Assembly (NCBI GenBank): GCA_964402115.1
Contig: CAYOBW010000248.1
Span: forward strand, 1-10,715
Direction: 5' to 3'
Length of the DNA stretch: 10,715 nt
DNA from: CAYOBW01 sp964402115
GTDB taxonomy: Bacteria; Verrucomicrobiota; Kiritimatiellia; UBA8416; CAYOBW01
Part shown: one piece after another, positions 7,786-10,715 of the stretch
Position numbering within the stretch: position 1 is the stretch's first letter
How the letters are laid out: each line of letters begins with the position of its first letter
Position numbers and translations under genes: made by a program
The notes under the pieces: generated by a model
Told to the model about the DNA's origin: nothing
The model's database searches: none
What the model saw: the letters and a program-made list of their open reading frames with translations, nothing else

Positions 7786-9636
7786 CTACTCGCTGTCGCT
7801 TTCGGGGAAGAGCATGGCAGCGCCGAACTCGGCCTGGAACTCGGAATCGAGCGACAGGTCGAGATGCCGCGTCTGGCTCGCCATCTCCGCGGCGTGCGCC
7901 CGCTCGCGCGCGGAGAGCAGGACGCGCTTCGCGCCAAAAGACGCCGCGTTGCCGACGAAACGAATCCGCTCCGTGGGCAGGGGCGGGAGCATGCCGATGC
8001 GGCGGGCATTGCGGCGGCGGATGAAATTGCCGAACGCGCCGGCCAGCAAGACGCTGTGCAGCTCCTCGGGGCGCAGGCCCGACTCGCGGAGGAGCATGGC
8101 GATGCCCGCCCGGATGGCGCCGTTCGCCAGCTGCAGCTCGCGCACGTCCCGTTGAAAGAGGCAGACCGGCCGGCCGCCGGCGCTGGCGGCCGCCGGGGCG
8201 AGTGTGACGTGGTATTGACCGTCCCGCTCGAAGATCCTCTCGCGGAGCGCGGCGGGCGTGCCGGCGGGCAGCTCGTCGGGCTCCAGGAAACGCCCGGTCA
8301 TGTCCAGCAGGCCGGCGCGCAGCAACTCGGCGGCCGCATCGATGAGACCCGTCCCGCAGAGGCCTGCCGCGGGCGCGTCGCCGATGACGTTGATCTCCAA
8401 ATCCCCGTTGAGCACGACCTTCTCGATGGCGCCGCGCGCGGCGCGCATGCCGTGGGCGATGCGGGCGCCCTCGAAGGCCGGCCCGGCCGCAACGGACGTG
8501 GCGGTGAGCCGTCCCCGGTGCGCCAGAACGATTTCGCCGTTGGTGCCGACGTCCACGAGCAGCACGGGATCCGTGCCGCGGTCGAGGTGCGTGGCGACGA
8601 TGCCGGCCACCGTGTCGCCGCCGACGAAGCCGCCGATCTGCGCCAGCACGTGAACGTGGGCGGCGGGGTTCAGGTTCAGCCGCAGATCCGCGGCGCGCAG
8701 GTCGAGCGGCGCGCCGAACGCGGGAACAAAGGGCAGTTCGCCCAGGGCGCGCGGATTGATGCCGCAGAGGATCTCCTGCATCGTTGTGTTGCCCGCGAAG
8801 ACAACCTCGGCGACATCGTCAGGATCCACGCCCGCGGTTGCGCAGGCTTCGGCCATGCACGCGCAAACGCCCTCCAGCACCGCATCCTGCAGCTGCCGCA
8901 GTCCCGCGGATTCGTCCCGGCACTTGCGGATGCGCGTGATGACGTCGTCGCCGTGGGCGGTCTGCGGATTGATGCGGCTGGCCACGGCGCGATCCTCGCC
9001 GGTCAGCAGGTCAACGAGAGTGCCAACCAGGGTGGTCGTTCCGATGTCGAAGGCAAAGCCGTAGCAGTGGCCGCTGCGGTCGCCCGGCTGAACACGGGTG
9101 ATGCGGCCGTGCGCCAGGGTGGCTGTGAGCCGCCCCCCGTCGCCGCGCAGGGCGTCAGGCAGCGCGCGTAGCGCCTCCAGGTCGGGGCCCGTGGCGCCGG
9201 GCAGTGCCGCGAGCAGGCGCTCGCGGTCGGGCCGCGGATCTTCGCGTGAGGGCAGGGGCACGACGACGCAGCGCTTGGTCGCAGCGGGGCACAGCTCGCG
9301 ATCCCCCCCGCCGTCCTCGGCAAGAATCCTCTGACCGGTGTCGAACAGGGAGCTGTCCGGAACCTGCACGACAAGGGGGGCGGCGATGCGGCAATGGCAG
9401 GCCAGGCGGTAGCCGTCCGCAATCTGCCGCGCGGAGAGGTGGCGCAGGGTATCCGCGGAGGGTTCGGACTCGCCGCTCGTGACGCGCACGAGGCACTTTC
9501 CGCAGCGCCCCGCCCCCCCGCAAGGCGCTTCGAGTATGAGTCCCGCTGTCGCCGCCGCTTCGAGCAGGCTGGTGCCCGGCAGGACGTATACACTGCGGCC
9601 GGAGGGTTGGAAGGTGACCTTGAGTTCGTGACTCAT
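7786..9636 (-). CDS. RACE-type corrinoid activator (2Fe-2S ferredoxin + ASKHA, DUF4445)
   Basis: This 616-residue protein resembles reductive activators of corrinoid-dependent enzymes (RACo/RACE family), which use ATP and a low-potential electron to restore Co(I) in a corrinoid methyl carrier. The N-terminal ferredoxin-like domain (about 1-95) has the plant-type [2Fe-2S] pattern C39-x5-C45-x2-C48 with C80 or C82 as the fourth ligand. A linker follows (about 100-190), then an ASKHA ATPase-like part: AFDIGTTT (195-202), AGNTTM (281-286), VDVGTNGE (361-368), SVAAGPAFEG (381-390), LCGTGLID (426-433), LAGAFGNFI (531-539) and VGNAAS (561-566). The ATG at 9636 gives the usual family N-terminus; a GTG at 9696 would overlap hcp. 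No good Shine-Dalgarno precedes 9636, so translation may depend on the upstream gene, 29 bases away. No corrinoid protein or methyltransferase lies in the window, so its partner is unknown. The RamA type, with C-terminal 4Fe-4S clusters, is excluded by the N-terminal cluster. Confidence 0.9.
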   Translation of the reverse strand: MSHELKVTFQPSGRSVYVLPGTSLLEAAATAGLILEAPCGGAGRCGKCLVRVTSGESEPSADTLRHLSARQIADGYRLACHCRIAAPLVVQVPDSSLFDTGQRILAEDGGGDRELCPAATKRCVVVPLPSREDPRPDRERLLAALPGATGPDLEALRALPDALRGDGGRLTATLAHGRITRVQPGDRSGHCYGFAFDIGTTTLVGTLVDLLTGEDRAVASRINPQTAHGDDVITRIRKCRDESAGLRQLQDAVLEGVCACMAEACATAGVDPDDVAEVVFAGNTTMQEILCGINPRALGELPFVPAFGAPLDLRAADLRLNLNPAAHVHVLAQIGGFVGGDTVAGIVATHLDRGTDPVLLVDVGTNGEIVLAHRGRLTATSVAAGPAFEGARIAHGMRAARGAIEKVVLNGDLEINVIGDAPAAGLCGTGLIDAAAELLRAGLLDMTGRFLEPDELPAGTPAALRERIFERDGQYHVTLAPAAASAGGRPVCLFQRDVRELQLANGAIRAGIAMLLRESGLRPEELHSVLLAGAFGNFIRRRNARRIGMLPPLPTERIRFVGNAASFGAKRVLLSARERAHAAEMASQTRHLDLSLDSEFQAEFGAAMLFPESDSE

Positions 9637-9665
9637 CGCGCGCGCTATGGCCCCGGGTGCGGTCG

Positions 9666-10163
9666 TTACACGGCCTTGTTGATCTTGAGGTCCCACTCGG
9701 CCTCGACGCGACCGCGGGTCGTGGATCCGGGAGTCGGCTGGGCGTGGTAGACGACCCTGATCTTGCCGTAGTCCAAGGTGATACGCTCGGTGGGCCAGGT
9801 GCCACCTTCCTTGTTCTGCGTGCTGCCCGACGGCTGAACGGTGGTGATGACAACGTCACGGAGCAGGAACTCCATGAACTTCTCCTTCTGCTTGCCGTAA
9901 TGACAGAGCTCGATGACCGCCTGGGGACAGTGTTTGCCCTCGCAACAGTATTGGAAGAGCTTGGGGGAAGCCCGGTCAAGGTACTTCACGATGGCGAAGT
10001 CGGAGAGCGTGGCGCGTTCCGCCGTGTGCCCGCCGCCCAGGCTGGAGGACTGGACCTGGCTGACATCGTAGTTGAACGACAGGATCTCGATCCAGTCGGG
10101 ATGCATCAGGTCGGTGCATTCACCCGGTATTCCATCGATTTTGAGGTAAGCATCGAAGGCCAT
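9666..10163 (-). CDS. hcp: Hcp-like type VI secretion tube protein
   Basis: This 165-residue protein matches the Hcp family (hemolysin-coregulated protein), whose hexameric rings stack into the type VI secretion inner tube and can be exported. Features seen are the opening MAFDAYLKIDGIPGECTD, then DWIEILSFNYDVSQ from 23, AERATLSDFAIVKYLDRASPKL from 48, FLLRDVVITTVQPSGS from 99, the ITLDYGKIRVVY strand from 128 and a closing WDLKINK. Length is normal for Hcp and there is no signal peptide, as expected. The ATG at 10163 has AGAGGA (10170-10175) 6 bases upstream; the open frame continues to 10334 but that extension has no family similarity. Five cysteines (C16, C73, C74, C79, C87) are clustered mid-protein. 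No other type VI genes (tssB, tssC, tssK, clpV, vgrG) are present, so it may serve an apparatus elsewhere, a contractile phage-like particle, or be an orphan. The RACE gene begins 29 bases downstream. Confidence 0.9.
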   Translation of the reverse strand: MAFDAYLKIDGIPGECTDLMHPDWIEILSFNYDVSQVQSSSLGGGHTAERATLSDFAIVKYLDRASPKLFQYCCEGKHCPQAVIELCHYGKQKEKFMEFLLRDVVITTVQPSGSTQNKEGGTWPTERITLDYGKIRVVYHAQPTPGSTTRGRVEAEWDLKINKAV

Positions 10164-10356
10164 GGCTGTTCCTCTCTTTGGTGCTGCGTCAATAGCTGCA
10201 TGCGGGACCGGCCGAAGCCGCTTTCCGCGTACGCGTACCTGCATCCGTACCAACAAGTTAACAGCTGGGGTGGTACGATGCAAGCGCATCCAACAAGCTC
10301 CACCTGCCAATTGGCTTCCCTGCCCGCCGCGCACTCACCCACTGCCAAAGGGGGTT
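10164..10356. other. Upstream region of the hcp-like gene
   Basis: This stretch should contain the promoter of the hcp-RACE-GH97 run, reading leftward. I could not find a -35/-10 pair with good spacing. A 10-base palindrome, GTACGCGTAC, lies at 10229-10238 but is not enough to name an operator. No gene is supported. Confidence 0.4.
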
Positions 10357-10453
10357 GTCATCCTGAGCGTAGCGAAGGATCTCGGCGTATGCGCCGCGCG
10401 CTCTCGGGCAGCCCGCCTGACGGCGGGAGATCCTTCGCTGCGCTCAGGATGAC
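10357..10453. repeat. Inverted pair of the dispersed repeat, long hairpin
   Basis: Arm 10357-10383 and arm 10427-10453 are reverse complements over 27 bases with a single difference, which becomes a G-U pair in RNA read from the plus strand. The 43-base loop contains a second small hairpin, CCCGCC (10412-10417) with GGCGGG (10422-10427), sharing one base with the right arm. The right half, 10412-10453, is the same 42-base unit found at 253-294. The structure lies about 190 bases upstream of the hcp-like start. It could be a palindromic intergenic element moved by a transposase in trans, or a structural transcript end. Confidence 0.85.
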
Positions 10454-10652
10454 AGAGGAGGGCGGCGGCGGACAGAGGGAGAAGCCGGCTGAGGGAGGGG
10501 GTGAACGGGGATAGTCCGGAACGTCAGAACCGCATGGATCAGTCTGCAGAGGCCGAGTGCACAGAGCGATACGGCGAGAGCAGACGGTCTTGTGGCCAAG
10601 GGGAGAAGGAGGAGCGTTTCATCCTCCTCTGCCTCCCATGACAGCGCGAGAG
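10454..10652. other. Right margin, purine-rich non-coding stretch
   Basis: The first part is purine-rich (repeated GGAGGG and GGCGG runs). A short inverted repeat, AGGAGGA (10607-10613) with TCCTCCT (10622-10628) around an 8-base loop, lies near its end. I see no coding pattern, no start with a credible ribosome binding site, and no recognisable RNA gene. Confidence 0.4.
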
Positions 10653-10693
10653 AACGGCGGGCCGGCCCGCGTCCGCGCGGGACGGCCGCCGTT
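10653..10693. other. GC-rich imperfect hairpin
   Basis: AACGGCGG (10653-10660) pairs with CCGCCGTT (10686-10693). Inside it, 10662-10664 pairs with 10683-10685, and CCCGCG (10666-10671) pairs with CGCGGG (10676-10681) around a 4-base TCCG loop. The result is 17 base pairs with one bulged G and one G/A mismatch. No T-run follows on either strand within the window, so a standard intrinsic terminator is not shown. It may end a transcript coming from beyond the right edge. Confidence 0.5.
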
Positions 10694-10715
10694 GTCGAGC
10701 CTCCGCGTCCTGCTG

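Noticed and set aside
5966..9171. Long plus-strand open frames (729 and 435 codons) opposite the GH97 and RACE genes
   Set aside because: Same mirror effect. The minus-strand products carry ordered family motifs; the plus-strand ones carry none.
253..10453. The flanking direct repeats as ends of a composite mobile element
   Set aside because: No transposase or integrase lies between them, the interval includes smc, and repeats of this kind are usually dispersed in many copies.
10353..10453. CRISPR array
   Set aside because: The repeats are inverted and only two, with no regular spacer series and no cas genes.
10505..10525. GATAGTCCGGA resembling the conserved GAAAGTCCGG of RNase P RNA
   Set aside because: None of the other conserved RNase P blocks can be found in the surrounding sequence.

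Overview
The window is GC-rich bacterial DNA, with coding parts well over 60% G+C by eye and a first 180 bases near 48% by hand count. It carries six protein-coding genes packed almost end to end between 395 and 10163, with gene-poor margins on both sides. The SMC head motifs (VLDELDAPLDDSN; the segment around SLMEQGKIDRVLSSRPEDRR), a secreted GH97 glycosidase, an orphan Hcp-like protein and a RACE-type corrinoid activator together suggest a PVC-superphylum bacterium (Kiritimatiellota, Verrucomicrobiota or Lentisphaerota). That placement is inference from family resemblance; no phylogenetic marker was tested.

Layout. Positions 1-394 hold no convincing gene, but contain one 42-base copy of a dispersed repeat. 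On the minus strand, smc (4808-1215) is followed after 25 bases by an inositol-monophosphatase-family gene (1189-395). A sigma70-like promoter at 4853-4881 reads into smc and settles its GTG start. Diverging from smc on the plus strand is a secreted PHP/amidohydrolase-like protein (4958-5827). It converges, with only 9 bases between stop codons, on a second minus-strand run: hcp-like (10163-9666), RACE-type ferredoxin/ASKHA protein (9636-7786) and GH97 glycosidase (7756-5837). The last two gaps in this run are both exactly 29 bases. The right margin, 10164-10715, holds an inverted pair of the same dispersed repeat and a long GC-rich hairpin, but no gene that can be supported.

Function. The smc/IMPase pair is housekeeping: chromosome condensation plus a sugar- or inositol-phosphate phosphatase. 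The PHP-like protein and the GH97 enzyme both carry signal peptides and probably act in the cell envelope on carbohydrate or other small substrates. The RACE protein would re-reduce a cobalamin-dependent methyl-transfer protein encoded elsewhere. The Hcp-like protein belongs to the type VI secretion tube family, but no other apparatus gene is present. No complete new system is evident. The most unusual points are the hcp-RACE-GH97 run, the altered putative catalytic positions in the GH97 and PHP-like proteins, and the hairpin-forming repeat family at both edges.
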